This document shows positions 53,703-63,459 of a stretch of 64,000 nucleotides of DNA, one piece after another. Position 1 is the first letter of the stretch. Each line of letters starts with the position of its first letter. The DNA comes from Phocaeicola sp. (GTDB taxonomy: Bacteria > Bacteroidota > Bacteroidia > Bacteroidales > Bacteroidaceae). The stretch is from NCBI GenBank assembly GCA_020026175.1, contig JAHHQV010000004.1:1-64000 (forward strand), written 5' to 3'. A program made the translations under genes and the position numbers. The notes under the pieces are model-generated. The model was not told where the DNA came from. It searched no databases and was given only the letters and a program-made list of their open reading frames with translations.

Positions 53703-54392
53703 ATGTCGTGCATTTTACATATTGAAACTTCAACAGAAGTTTGTTCTGTTTCTGTAAGTCAGGACGGAATGTCTATTTTCACTAAGGAAGATTTTAACGG
53801 TCCTTCTCATGCCACTCTGTTGGGAGTGTTTGTTGATGAGGCTTTGTCCTTTGTAGATAATCATGCCATACCTTTGGATGCAGTAGCAGTAAGTTGTGGC
53901 CCCGGTTCTTATACAGGTCTTAGGATAGGCGTTTCTATGGCGAAGGGTGTTTGCTATGGCCGCAATATACCGCTGATAGGTCTTCCTACGCTTGAGGTGA
54001 TGTGTGTGCCTGTTCTTTTGGAACATGATATTCCAGAGGATGCACTTCTTTGTCCTATGATAGATGCGCGCCGTATGGAGGTTTATGCAGTTGTTTATGA
54101 CCGCTCGTTGAAGGCTGTCAGAGAAATTGGTGCAGATATAATAGATGAAAGTTCTTATGCTGAGTTTTTGGAAGACCGCCCTGTTTACTTCTTTGGTAAC
54201 GGTGCTGCCAAATGCAAGGAAAAGATTACTCATAAGAACGCCCGCTTTATAGATGATGTACATCCGCTTGCCAAATGGATGTTTCCTTTGGCAGAGAAGG
54301 CTGTAGCTAAGGAAGACTTTAAGGATGTGGCTTATTTTGAGCCTTTCTACTTGAAGGAATTTGTGGCTTCAACTCCAAAGAAGCTGCTGTGA
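53703..54392 (+). CDS. tsaB: tRNA threonylcarbamoyladenosine biosynthesis protein TsaB
   Basis: Scaffold partner of TsaD in making t6A37 in tRNA. An ASKHA-fold protein of 229 residues: ILHIETSTEVCSVSVSQDGM at the start, PLDAVAVSCGPGSYTGLRIG with the VSMAKGVCYG helix, LLCPMIDARRMEVYAVVYD, and the C-terminal EPFYLKEFVAS that is common in TsaB. First gene of a seven-gene + strand run whose members are 40-70 bases apart. Confidence 0.95.
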   Translation: MSCILHIETSTEVCSVSVSQDGMSIFTKEDFNGPSHATLLGVFVDEALSFVDNHAIPLDAVAVSCGPGSYTGLRIGVSMAKGVCYGRNIPLIGLPTLEVMCVPVLLEHDIPEDALLCPMIDARRMEVYAVVYDRSLKAVREIGADIIDESSYAEFLEDRPVYFFGNGAAKCKEKITHKNARFIDDVHPLAKWMFPLAEKAVAKEDFKDVAYFEPFYLKEFVASTPKKLL

Positions 54393-54442
54393 TACCCCAA
54401 AAAAATGAATTATACGATAGTTTAATATCTTAACAAAAAAAA

Positions 54443-55048
54443 ATGGAATATAATACGCAACAACGTCGACTTCCTCTTCCTGAATATGGAAGAAGTGTGC
54501 AGAATATGGTAGATCATGCTCTGACTATTGAAGACCGCGAACAGCGTCAGATCTGTGCAAACACTATTGTTAAAATCATGCGTGGAATGTTTCCTCAACT
54601 GAAAGATACTGCCGAGGTAAACCAAAGGCTTTGGGATCATCTTGCCATTATGTCCGATTTTAAGTTGGATATCGATTATCCTGTAGAGATTGTGAGAAAA
54701 GAAAGCCTGGATGTAAAGCCTGAAAAAGTGCCATATCCACAGTCGAAACTGAAATATCGTCACTACGGACGTTTTGTTCAGGATATGATAGATGTAGCTG
54801 TAAAATATGAAGAAGGTGAAGAGAAGAGGCAACTGGTTAATCTTATAGCCAACCAGATGAGGAAAGACTATTTGGCATGGAATAAAGACAGTATGGATAA
54901 TCAGAAGATAGTGGAAGATCTGTTCGAACTTTCGGAAGGCAAGATTAAAGTGGCATTGGAAGACATAAAGTTCTTTGACTTGCGTAGCAATAATCAGCGC
55001 CGTCGTAATAACAACAACAACAATCAGCAGAGAAAACGAAATGGTTAG
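54443..55048 (+). CDS. DUF4290 protein
   Basis: Protein of 201 residues typical of Bacteroidetes (DUF4290), found next to murA in many of them. It starts MEYNTQQRRLPLPEYGRSVQ and has two similar helical segments: NMVDHALTIEDREQRQICAN in the first half and DMIDVAVKYEEGEEKRQLVN in the second, an internal duplication. The C-terminus is a low-complexity Arg/Asn/Gln tail (NNQRRRNNNNNNQQRKRNG), which could bind RNA. No known function. Confidence 0.9.
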   Translation: MEYNTQQRRLPLPEYGRSVQNMVDHALTIEDREQRQICANTIVKIMRGMFPQLKDTAEVNQRLWDHLAIMSDFKLDIDYPVEIVRKESLDVKPEKVPYPQSKLKYRHYGRFVQDMIDVAVKYEEGEEKRQLVNLIANQMRKDYLAWNKDSMDNQKIVEDLFELSEGKIKVALEDIKFFDLRSNNQRRRNNNNNNQQRKRNG

Positions 55049-55103
55049 TATGGATTCTCTGAAAAAATATAATGACTAATAATTTCTAAATACTGATTTG
55101 GCT

Positions 55104-56408
55104 ATGGGCTCATTTGTGATAGAGGGTGGACATAAGCTTAGTGGGGAGATTGTTCCTCAAGGAGCTAAGAACGAGGTCCTTCAGATTTTGTGTGCAGTTC
55201 TGCTAACCGGTGAAGAGGTTACGGTAAATAATATTCCGAATATTCTTGATGTGAACAATCTTATTGAACTTCTCAGGGATATGGGAGTTGCTGTGTCTAA
55301 ACTTAGTGCAGACTCTTATTCGTTCAAGGCGGATAATGTGAATATGGAATATCTGGAGAGTGAGGAATTTCTTTTGAAATGCTCAAAACTGCGTGGCTCT
55401 GTTATGCTTATTGGACCATTGTTGGCCAGATTTGGCAAGGCTATGATTTCAAAGCCGGGCGGAGATAAGATAGGACGCCGCCGACTGGACACTCATTTTA
55501 TCGGTATTCAGAAATTGGGGGCTTCTTTCTGCTTTGATGCGGAGAGGGGAGTGTATGTGCTTTCGGCAGACAAACTTAAAGGTACATATATGTTGCTCGA
55601 TGAGGCATCTGTAACCGGTACTGCAAATATTGTGATGGCAGCGGTGCTGGCCGAAGGAATTACTACTATATATAATGCTGCGTGCGAACCGTATTTGCAG
55701 CAATTATGTAAGATGCTCAACTCTATGGGAGCTAAGATTTCGGGCATAGCCTCTAATCTTCTTACTATAGAGGGTGTGAGTGAACTTAAAGGATGTGTGC
55801 ATACCGTACTTCCTGACATGATTGAGGTGGGTAGCTTTATAGCTATGGCTGCAATGACAAGAAGCGAGATAACTATAAAGAACGTGTCGTATGATAATTT
55901 GGGAATTATCCCCGATAGCTTCCGCCGTCTTGGAATAAAGGTAGAGCAGAAGGGTGATGATATATTTATACCGTCGCAGGAACATTATGAGATAGAGTCT
56001 TTTATAGATGGTTCTATAATGACTATATCCGATGCACCTTGGCCCGGACTTACTCCCGACTTGCTTAGTGTGATGCTCGTTGTGGCTACTCAGGCAAAGG
56101 GCAGTGTACTTATTCATCAGAAAATGTTCGAGAGCCGTTTGTTCTTTGTTGACAAACTTATAGACATGGGAGCTCAGATTATTCTTTGTGACCCTCACAG
56201 GGCAGTGGTGATTGGTCATGACCATAATTTCAGCCTGCGTGGAGGTAATGTAACTTCGCCTGATATACGTGCCGGTATAGCATTGCTTATTGCGGCACTT
56301 GGAGCTGAGGGTACTACAAGAATACATAATATAGAGCAGATAGACCGTGGATATCAGAATATCGAACAGCGTCTTACGGCTTTGGGCGCAAGAATTACGA
56401 GAATTTGA
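55104..56408 (+). CDS. murA: UDP-N-acetylglucosamine 1-carboxyvinyltransferase, Asp-type active site
   Basis: First committed step of peptidoglycan synthesis: enolpyruvyl transfer from PEP to UDP-GlcNAc. The 434 residues from ATG 55104 (a TTG two codons earlier is less likely) show SGEIVPQGAKNEVLQILCAV with the Lys-Asn pair, LRGSVMLIGPLLARFGKA and then PGGDKIGRRRLDTH. In E. coli MurA the loop residue is Cys115; here it is Asp121. Asp versions keep activity but are not alkylated by fosfomycin in characterised enzymes. Later motifs: TGTANIVMAAVLAEG, PDMIEVGSFIAMAA, TSPDIRAGIALLIAALGAEG. Confidence 0.96.
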   Translation: MGSFVIEGGHKLSGEIVPQGAKNEVLQILCAVLLTGEEVTVNNIPNILDVNNLIELLRDMGVAVSKLSADSYSFKADNVNMEYLESEEFLLKCSKLRGSVMLIGPLLARFGKAMISKPGGDKIGRRRLDTHFIGIQKLGASFCFDAERGVYVLSADKLKGTYMLLDEASVTGTANIVMAAVLAEGITTIYNAACEPYLQQLCKMLNSMGAKISGIASNLLTIEGVSELKGCVHTVLPDMIEVGSFIAMAAMTRSEITIKNVSYDNLGIIPDSFRRLGIKVEQKGDDIFIPSQEHYEIESFIDGSIMTISDAPWPGLTPDLLSVMLVVATQAKGSVLIHQKMFESRLFFVDKLIDMGAQIILCDPHRAVVIGHDHNFSLRGGNVTSPDIRAGIALLIAALGAEGTTRIHNIEQIDRGYQNIEQRLTALGARITRI

Positions 56409-56448
56409 TATTGTGATGGTTTTTGGTTTTGACGAATAGTGAAAGTTT

Positions 56449-56961
56449 ATGATAAAGAAAGATGAAGTTTATAAAATAGGAGTGATAAACAAGCCGCACG
56501 GAGTGAAGGGTGAGGTTACATTCACTTTTACCGATGATATATTCGACCGTGTGGATTGTGATTATCTTATTCTGATGATGGATGGTATTCTTGTGCCTTT
56601 TTTTATTGAGGAATACAGATTTCGTTCGGACAATGCTGCCATAGTGAAATTTGAAGATGTTGACTCGGCAGAAAAAGCACGTATGTTTACCAATGTAGAG
56701 GTGTATTTCCCAGTTAAGTTTGCCGATGAACAGGATGAGATTTCTTCATGGGGCTATTTTATCGGTTTTGGTGTTGATGATGTAAATCATGGATGTCTGG
56801 GTAGAATAGTTGATGTGGACGATGCTACTATGAATATCCTGTTTATCATAGAAAGAGAAGACGGTGAAGAACTTATGCTCCCTGCACACGAGGAATTTAT
56901 TTTAGATGTTGATAAGAAAAAGAAAATTGTGAAGGTGAATATTCCTGAAGGTCTGTTGTAG
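56449..56961 (+). CDS. rimM: 16S rRNA processing protein RimM
   Basis: 30S maturation factor. The 170 residues have the N-terminal RimM domain with IGVINKPHGVKGEVTFTFTD and the C-terminal PRC-barrel with FIGFGVDDVNHGCLGRIVDV and LMLPAHEEFILDVDKKKKIV, all typical. It sits between murA and a cell-wall LytM-like gene, 40 and 60 bases away. Confidence 0.95.
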   Translation: MIKKDEVYKIGVINKPHGVKGEVTFTFTDDIFDRVDCDYLILMMDGILVPFFIEEYRFRSDNAAIVKFEDVDSAEKARMFTNVEVYFPVKFADEQDEISSWGYFIGFGVDDVNHGCLGRIVDVDDATMNILFIIEREDGEELMLPAHEEFILDVDKKKKIVKVNIPEGLL

Positions 56962-57021
56962 AATGAAAATTTTGCAACAGACTGTTGAAACAAGAAATAA
57001 AAGTATTTGTATTTTGATAAG

Positions 57022-57903
57022 ATGAAAAAGGGTAGAAAGGCTTTTTGGAGGAACTTTAAGTTTAAGTACAAACTTACCATAATAAATGAGAATACTCTTG
57101 AAGAGGTGGTAGGGATTCATGTCTCTAAACTGAACGGACTGTCTGTCTTGTTGTCTTTCTGTTCGGTAATCTTTCTTGTGGCTGCGTTTATAATAATATA
57201 TACACCGTTAAGAAATTATCTTCCGGGATATATGAACTCTGAAACGCGCGAAATGGTTGTGACCAATGCTTTGAGGGTTGACTCGCTCAAATTGGCACTT
57301 GAAAAGCAAAACAGATATATCATGAGTATTCAAGATATATTCAGCGGAAACGTAAAAGTGGATTCAGTACAATCTATAGATTCTCTCACAAAACTGCGCT
57401 CAGAACAGCTTATGGAACGCTCTGTAGAGGAAGAGAAGTTCAGAAAGAAATACGAAGAAAATGAAAGATATAATCTGCGAAATGTTGCCGATAAGGCTTC
57501 AGCTTCGGGGCTTTTGTTCTATCGTCCCGTAAATGGTATAGTAGAGGATGCTTTTTCACCGGATAATGGAATGAACGGTGTAAGATTGTCTTCTGGAGTA
57601 TCAGAAAATGTTTTGGCTGTTTTGGACGGAACTGTCATATCGGCTCAGTATACTGCCGGACAAGGATACGTCATAATGGTGCAACATGTGCAGAATTTTA
57701 TAAGTATATATAAGAATTGCGGTGTCCTGATGAGGAAGGCTGGTGATAGTGTCAAGGGAGGTGATGTGATAGCTGTCATGCGAGGAATTAAAGAACTTTC
57801 TCGTGATGAAGCTGATAAAAAGAAACAAGACCACTCTTACCTTACTTTTGAACTTTGGCATAGAGGCTCTCCTGTGGATCCGGAAAAGTTTGTGGTGTTT
57901 TAG
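57022..57903 (+). CDS. Degenerate M23 (LytM-like) membrane-anchored envelope protein
   Basis: A 293-residue protein starting MKKGRKAFWRNFKFKYKLTI; the TTG five codons earlier is not needed. A cytoplasmic basic start leads to one membrane span (LSVLLSFCSVIFLVAAFIII, about 40-60). A coiled-coil stretch (about 90-150, LRSEQLMERSVEEEKFRKKY) follows, then a C-terminal M23-type fold with NVLAVLDGTVISAQYTAGQG and YVIMVQHVQNFISIYKNCGV. The zinc ligands of active LytM (HxxxD near the start, HLH near the end) are not there; the last strand reads YLTFELWHRG. It is likely a regulator of wall hydrolases, like EnvC or NlpD. Confidence 0.82.
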   Translation: MKKGRKAFWRNFKFKYKLTIINENTLEEVVGIHVSKLNGLSVLLSFCSVIFLVAAFIIIYTPLRNYLPGYMNSETREMVVTNALRVDSLKLALEKQNRYIMSIQDIFSGNVKVDSVQSIDSLTKLRSEQLMERSVEEEKFRKKYEENERYNLRNVADKASASGLLFYRPVNGIVEDAFSPDNGMNGVRLSSGVSENVLAVLDGTVISAQYTAGQGYVIMVQHVQNFISIYKNCGVLMRKAGDSVKGGDVIAVMRGIKELSRDEADKKKQDHSYLTFELWHRGSPVDPEKFVVF

Positions 57904-57964
57904 TCATGGTATATAACTATGATGTTGATTTATATACCGCAATCTACAGATAAATCAAAATCTT

Positions 57965-59122
57965 ATGAAGAAACAGATAGCAATTTTGGGCTCTACGGGT
58001 TCTATTGGAACTCAGGCCCTGCAAGTAGTGGATGAGCATCCTGATTTATACGAAGTTTATGCCATTACTGCAAATAATAGTGTAGAACTGCTTGTAGAAC
58101 AGGCCAGGAAATTCAATCCGGAGGTGGTAGTTATTGCAAATGAAGACAAGTATCAGTTTCTGAAGGATGCTTTGTCTGACTTGCCTATTAAGGTGTATGC
58201 CGGTGCAGATGCCATTTGTGATGTAGTCGAATCTTCACCTATAGATATTGTTCTTACCGCAATGGTGGGATATGCCGGACTTCGCCCTACAATCAATGCT
58301 ATTCAGGCAGGGAAGACTATAGCTTTAGCAAATAAGGAGACTCTTGTAGTGGCTGGTGAACTTATTACAGAACTAGCCGGACAATATCGTACACCTATAC
58401 TGCCTGTCGACTCCGAACATTCGGCTATATTCCAGTGCCTTGAAATGAATAATCCTATAAGCAAGGTTATACTTACGGCTTCGGGAGGACCTTTTAGAGG
58501 CTTTTCTTTGGAGCAATTTAAAGCTGTTACAAAAGAACAGGCACTGAAACATCCTAACTGGAGTATGGGGGCCAAGATTACTATAGACTCGGCTTCGATG
58601 ATGAACAAAGGCTTTGAGGTGATAGAGGCTAAATGGCTCTTTGGAGTGAAACCTGAGGATATTGAAGTGGTGGTACACCCTCAGTCGGTGATACATTCTA
58701 TGGTGGAATTTGTAGATGGAGCGGTGAAGGCTCAGCTTGGTGTTCCGGATATGAGACTCCCTATCCAGTTTGCATTCTCGTATCCTAAGAGGGTAAAACT
58801 ATCGGGCGAAAGACTTGATTTCATGAAATGTAATACTCTTACTTTCGAAAAGCCAGACATGAAGTTATTCCGTAACCTTGCCTTTGCTTATGAAGCGATG
58901 AATCGTGGAGGCAATATGCCTTGCATCCTCAATGCAGCCAATGAAGTGGTGGTAGCTGCTTTCCTTAAAAATAATATATCTTTCTTGGGAATGAGCGATG
59001 TGATAGAGAAAACGATGCAGAAAGTGGACTTTATAAAGAGTCCTAAATATCAAGACTATGTTGAGACAGATGCTGTAGCACGCCGTATTGCTGCTGAATA
59101 TGTAATTAATGCCGGATTCTAG
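57965..59122 (+). CDS. dxr: 1-deoxy-D-xylulose 5-phosphate reductoisomerase
   Basis: Second step of the MEP isoprenoid pathway, NADPH-dependent formation of MEP. The 385 residues begin with the dinucleotide motif IAILGSTGSIGTQALQVVDE. They contain IALANKETLVVAGE, PVDSEHSAIFQCL with the metal-binding Asp and Glu, TASGGPFRGF, and NWSMGAKITIDSASMMNKGF with the catalytic loop. It feeds isoprene units that UppS uses elsewhere in the window. It lies 61 bases after the LytM-like gene and 68 bases before rseP. Confidence 0.97.
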   Translation: MKKQIAILGSTGSIGTQALQVVDEHPDLYEVYAITANNSVELLVEQARKFNPEVVVIANEDKYQFLKDALSDLPIKVYAGADAICDVVESSPIDIVLTAMVGYAGLRPTINAIQAGKTIALANKETLVVAGELITELAGQYRTPILPVDSEHSAIFQCLEMNNPISKVILTASGGPFRGFSLEQFKAVTKEQALKHPNWSMGAKITIDSASMMNKGFEVIEAKWLFGVKPEDIEVVVHPQSVIHSMVEFVDGAVKAQLGVPDMRLPIQFAFSYPKRVKLSGERLDFMKCNTLTFEKPDMKLFRNLAFAYEAMNRGGNMPCILNAANEVVVAAFLKNNISFLGMSDVIEKTMQKVDFIKSPKYQDYVETDAVARRIAAEYVINAGF

Positions 59123-59190
59123 ATTGATGCAGCCGGCTGATTGTTGGATAATTAATAATTAAAAATTTAAACTAAGATTTATAAAGACCG

Positions 59191-60531
59191 ATGGAAACAT
59201 TTTTGATTCGTGCCCTTCAGTTGATACTGAGCTTGTCGCTTCTGGTGATTGTTCACGAGGGAGGACATTTCTTCTTTGCCCGTCTTTTTAAGATAAAGGT
59301 GGAGAAATTCTATATATTTTTTGACCCGTGGTTCTCATTGTTTAAATACAAGCCTAAGAACAGTGATACCGAATATGGTGTTGGATGGTTGCCTTTGGGT
59401 GGATACTGTAAGATAGCGGGTATGATAGACGAGTCTATGGATACCGAACAGATGAAACAGCCTGCACAATCGTGGGAGTTTCGCTCTAAACCAGCATGGC
59501 AGAGACTGTTTGTAATGATAGGTGGTGTTATGATGAACTTTATTCTTGCCTTGTTCATTTATTCCATGATACTTTTTACATGGGGAGACAATTATATAGC
59601 TTTGAAAGATATGAGCTATGGACTGAAGTTTAATGAAACTGCGCAGAATATAGGTTTCCGTGACGGAGATATTCTTTTGAGCGCAGATGGTGTAGAACTG
59701 GAACGCTTCGGAATGGATATGATTCGAAGTGTGGTAGAGGCTGATTCTGTCAAAGTACTTAGAAAAGGCAAGGAAGTGAGCATATTGATGCCTGAACTTA
59801 GTCTTATTGAAGTGGCAAAGGAAGATCCTATGTTTATGGATTTGTTTTATCCTAATGTAGTTGATTCTGTATTTCCTGGAGGAAGTTTCGATAAGGCAGG
59901 TATAAAGAAGGGTGACAAACTTGTTGGTTTCAACGGAAAACCGATTGATTCGTGGAATGTTTTTGTGGAATATCTGTCCGACTTGAAACTTAGAGCCGAG
60001 GTGGAGGAAAAATCAAGTTTCGAGTTTTCTTTGGCATATTCGCGTGCTGGTGTTATGGATACTGTAATGGTACATACAGGTGAAAAATTCACTATTGCAG
60101 CTTTATGTAGCTTGTCGGACTACAAGTATACAACAAAAACTTATGGGTTGATGGAGTCGTTTCCTGCCGGTGCTGCCTTAGGTATAAATACAATGAAAGG
60201 GTACGTTAACGACCTGAAGTATGTTTTTACCAAAGAGGGGGCTTCAAGTGTAGGAGGATTTGCTACAATAGGAAGTATATTCCCTTCTACATGGGATTGG
60301 CATAGATTCTGGTCTATGACAGCTTTTCTTTCTATTATACTTGCAGTGATGAATATACTTCCTATTCCTGCATTGGACGGAGGTCATGTATTGTTCCTGA
60401 TCTACGAGATCGTGGCAAGACGCAAGCCTAGCGAAAGGTTCCTTGAATATGCACAGATTGTAGGCATGTTCCTTCTTTTTGGTTTGCTTATTTGGGCAAA
60501 TTTTAATGATATGTTGAAATATTTATTCTGA
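59191..60531 (+). CDS. rseP: RseP-type site-2 metalloprotease
   Basis: Intramembrane zinc protease that cleaves anti-sigma factors and leftover signal peptides. Of 446 residues, the first span contains the HExxH motif in VIVHEGGHFFFARLF (about residues 22-26). Two PDZ domains follow in the periplasm (FRDGDILLSADGVELERFG and AGIKKGDKLVGFNGKPIDSW). The last spans carry the third zinc ligand in LPIPALDGGHVLFLIYE. Normal length for the family. It ends the tsaB-led run. Confidence 0.95.
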   Translation: METFLIRALQLILSLSLLVIVHEGGHFFFARLFKIKVEKFYIFFDPWFSLFKYKPKNSDTEYGVGWLPLGGYCKIAGMIDESMDTEQMKQPAQSWEFRSKPAWQRLFVMIGGVMMNFILALFIYSMILFTWGDNYIALKDMSYGLKFNETAQNIGFRDGDILLSADGVELERFGMDMIRSVVEADSVKVLRKGKEVSILMPELSLIEVAKEDPMFMDLFYPNVVDSVFPGGSFDKAGIKKGDKLVGFNGKPIDSWNVFVEYLSDLKLRAEVEEKSSFEFSLAYSRAGVMDTVMVHTGEKFTIAALCSLSDYKYTTKTYGLMESFPAGAALGINTMKGYVNDLKYVFTKEGASSVGGFATIGSIFPSTWDWHRFWSMTAFLSIILAVMNILPIPALDGGHVLFLIYEIVARRKPSERFLEYAQIVGMFLLFGLLIWANFNDMLKYLF

Positions 60532-60572
60532 TAGATAAAAAACTGTTTTCTGACAGATAGGATAGATGTGAT

Positions 60573-60615
60573 AAGTTGGCAAGGTTTTTATATAAATGAG
60601 AAATCTTGTCAACTT
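60573..60615 (+). terminator. Weak terminator-like hairpin after rseP
   Basis: AAGTTGGCAAG (60573-60583) pairs with CTTGTCAACTT (60605-60615), one wobble and a 21-base loop, then CTTTA. The rest of the 377-base gap to 60908 is AT-rich with no further gene; no convincing TAnnTTTG promoter was found for the next gene. Confidence 0.5.
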
Positions 60616-60908
60616 CTTTACTGATAAAACTCCTTTATTTTAATACATGAATGTAGCAAATAAGCCTGTGTAGAACACTTAGGCTGTGGAATATTGCAGG
60701 TATGCAGTGCTTGCTGCCATTAAGGCTTCATTATGTCTCTAGTTTAAATCAAGATGATTTCACATCACTGGTGATATTTTCTTTGGGTATAACCTTCCAA
60801 AGTGGAGAATTGTGGTGTGTATTTCACAAGGGCTGTGTATATTCTTTGCTGTATTAAAAATCAAGAATCGTATTTATTCATAAACCTTAATTCGATATAA
60901 TATTAAAA

Positions 60909-63335
60909 ATGAGAAAGTATTTATTATCAATCGTGATGCTTGGAAGCATGGTTTGTTCATCTTCTTTGGCATATTCACAAGAAAGAAAACCGGAGTATAT
61001 TCAGGCAGAGAAGTTCACTAATGAAAAGCTCGGAAAGATGTTGTTTTCTACTATGGTAGATCCGCATTGGTTTCATAAAGGAAGTAATTTCTGGTTTGAG
61101 TATAAAACTTCTGAAGGGAAATTCTGGTATGTGGTCAATGTAGGGCAAAAGAAGAAAACCTTGCTTTTTGATCGTGACAAATTAGCCTCTCAGCTTACAG
61201 AAATAGTACACGACCCTTTTGAAGCCCGTCATCTGCCTATCTCAAATCTGAAGCTGAAGGAAGATGACCGTACTTTCACCTTCGAAGTAGTCTCCTCTCA
61301 ATATGAAGAAGATAAAAAGGATAAAAAAAAGAAGGGAAAAAAGGTTTTTTATTTTTCTTACGATTATGCAACACAAAAACTTACACACTTGTCGGATGCT
61401 AAGAAAGAACCTAAGAAGTTAGGATGGGCTTCTGTATCGCCCGATGGTCAGAGTGTAGTTTATGCTAAAGACTGCAATCTGTATAAAATGAGTATAGCCG
61501 ATTATCGTAAGGCACAGAAAAATGAAAAAGACAGCACTATTGTAGAAGTACAGCTTACAAAGGACGGGATGCCGGAGTTTGGATACGGAATACCATATAG
61601 CATCCTTAACACTGATACTCTGTGCAACGGAAAACGTCGCCGTGCATGGGGGTGTTGGTCGCCTGACTCGAAACATTTTGTTACAATAGTTTCGGACGAC
61701 AGGAAAGTGAAACCTTTGTGGGTGATAAACTCTATAGCCGAACCACGCCCTACTCTTGAAACATACAAATATCAGATGCCTGGCGAAATGGATGCCCCCG
61801 AAGACCATTTGTATATCTTCGATATGACCAATAATACAAGAAAGGAGATAAAAGTTGATGCCTGGAAAAACCAGTCTTTAGGACTTGAATACAAGCCATA
61901 TGAAGAAAGCCAGAGAGACGATGAATTTATCCCTGCTGTATGGCAAGGCGACAACAATCGTTTCTATCTTACACGTAGCAGTCGTGACTTGCATCGTATA
62001 GATGTTTGTACATACACTGTAGGTCAGGACTCAATAGTTCCTATAGTGAAGGAAAGAATGAATACATATCAGGAGACACGTCCTATCTATGTACTTGGGG
62101 GAGGAAAAGAGTTTATACAGTGGAGCGAACGTGACGGATGGGCGCACCTATATATGTATGATGATAAAGGAAACCTCAAAAATCGTATAACAGAAGGACC
62201 ATGGCACGTGGAAGAAGTTGTGAAGGTAGATGAGGCTGCCAGAACTGTATATTTCACAGCAAACGGTCGTGAGAAAGGTGAGAACCCGTATTACGAACAT
62301 CTCTATAAAACAGGAGTGAATGGAGGTAGTATTAAACCTATTACAGATGGAAATTTCTTTCATAAAGTATCTATGTCGGACGATGCTAGATTTGTGGTGG
62401 ACAACTATTCGAGGGTTGATACAGAGCCATGTGCAGTATTGAAAGACAATAACGGCAATAAACTGATGACAATACAGGAAAGCGATTTCTCACAACTGAA
62501 GGCAGCAGGCTACAGATTTCCTGAACTCTTTACTGTAAAGGCAGCAGATGGAGTTACAGATTTGTATGGAGTGATGTACAAACCATATAACTTTGATTCT
62601 ACCAAAGTATATCCTATTATAGATTATGTATATCCGGGTCCTCAGGTGGAAGCAGTGTATTATCCTTTCACGCGTATGAGTGTACGTACCGACAGATTGG
62701 CACAGGCTGGATTTATTGTAATATCTGTAGGACAGAGAGGAGGACACCCTAGCCGTTCTAAGTGGTATCATAATTATGGATATGGCAATATGCGTGACTA
62801 TCCATTGGCCGACCACAAGGCTGCTGTAGAGCAGTTGGCTGCGCGCCACAAATTCATAGACATCACAAAAGTGGGAATACACGGACACTCTGGTGGCGGA
62901 TTTATGTCTACAGCAGCTATCTGCCAGTATCCTGATTTCTACAAGGCAGCAGTTTCTTGTGCAGGAAATCATGACAATCGTATCTATAATCGCTGGTGGA
63001 GCGAAACCCATCATGGGGTAAAAGAAACTGTAACTGAAAAAGGAGATACAACTTTTGTTTACAAGATTGCTACAAATCCTGAAATTGTGAAGCAGTTGAA
63101 AGGCCATCTGATGTTGGTACACGGAGACATAGACAATAATGTACATCCTGCTAATACTATCCGTGTGGTCAATGCTTTGATACGTGCCGGAAAACGTTTC
63201 GATATGCTTTTCCTTCCTGGACAGAGACATGCATTCGGCGATATGGACGAGTATTTCTACTGGCGTATGGTTGATTATTTCTCAGAGCATCTGAAAGGTC
63301 AGAAAGAAACTTCTGTAGATATTCCAAAGAGATAG
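60909..63335 (+). CDS. Secreted S9-family dipeptidyl peptidase (DPP4-like)
   Basis: Periplasmic or surface serine peptidase removing dipeptides from peptide N-termini. The 808 residues have a signal peptide (MRKYLLSIVMLGSMVCSSSL), a beta-propeller (about 50-550; LGWASVSPDGQSVVYAKD, WGCWSPDSKHFVTIVSDD) and the alpha/beta-hydrolase with Ser in GIHGHSGGGFMS, Asp in LVHGDIDNNVHP and His in GQRHAFGDMDEYF. The first propeller blade has a Lys-rich insert (EEDKKDKKKKGKK, about 135-150). P1 preference cannot be read. A solitary gene with its own terminator. Confidence 0.92.
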   Translation: MRKYLLSIVMLGSMVCSSSLAYSQERKPEYIQAEKFTNEKLGKMLFSTMVDPHWFHKGSNFWFEYKTSEGKFWYVVNVGQKKKTLLFDRDKLASQLTEIVHDPFEARHLPISNLKLKEDDRTFTFEVVSSQYEEDKKDKKKKGKKVFYFSYDYATQKLTHLSDAKKEPKKLGWASVSPDGQSVVYAKDCNLYKMSIADYRKAQKNEKDSTIVEVQLTKDGMPEFGYGIPYSILNTDTLCNGKRRRAWGCWSPDSKHFVTIVSDDRKVKPLWVINSIAEPRPTLETYKYQMPGEMDAPEDHLYIFDMTNNTRKEIKVDAWKNQSLGLEYKPYEESQRDDEFIPAVWQGDNNRFYLTRSSRDLHRIDVCTYTVGQDSIVPIVKERMNTYQETRPIYVLGGGKEFIQWSERDGWAHLYMYDDKGNLKNRITEGPWHVEEVVKVDEAARTVYFTANGREKGENPYYEHLYKTGVNGGSIKPITDGNFFHKVSMSDDARFVVDNYSRVDTEPCAVLKDNNGNKLMTIQESDFSQLKAAGYRFPELFTVKAADGVTDLYGVMYKPYNFDSTKVYPIIDYVYPGPQVEAVYYPFTRMSVRTDRLAQAGFIVISVGQRGGHPSRSKWYHNYGYGNMRDYPLADHKAAVEQLAARHKFIDITKVGIHGHSGGGFMSTAAICQYPDFYKAAVSCAGNHDNRIYNRWWSETHHGVKETVTEKGDTTFVYKIATNPEIVKQLKGHLMLVHGDIDNNVHPANTIRVVNALIRAGKRFDMLFLPGQRHAFGDMDEYFYWRMVDYFSEHLKGQKETSVDIPKR

Positions 63336-63380
63336 ATTAGTTCTTTGGCTATAGCATAGAGGTCCTTGATACTCAAATAT

Positions 63381-63420
63381 TTCCTCCTGTTGCGGAACTC
63401 CGAAACAGGAGGAACATTCT
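63381..63420 (+). terminator. Intrinsic terminator after the S9 peptidase
   Basis: TTCCTCCTGTT (63381-63391) pairs perfectly with AACAGGAGGAA (63404-63414) around a 12-base loop; a short T-rich stretch follows. Confidence 0.7.
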
Positions 63421-63459
63421 TTATATGCCCATAACTTATACCATCTGTTGCCGTTTTTT

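Noticed and set aside
54422..54832. 136-codon open frame on the - strand
   Set aside because: Opposite the DUF4290 gene, whose family match is clear; Phe/Ile/His-rich shadow.
62490..63230. 246-codon open frame on the - strand
   Set aside because: Opposite the catalytic domain of the S9 peptidase, which has all its motifs; the antisense frame resembles nothing.
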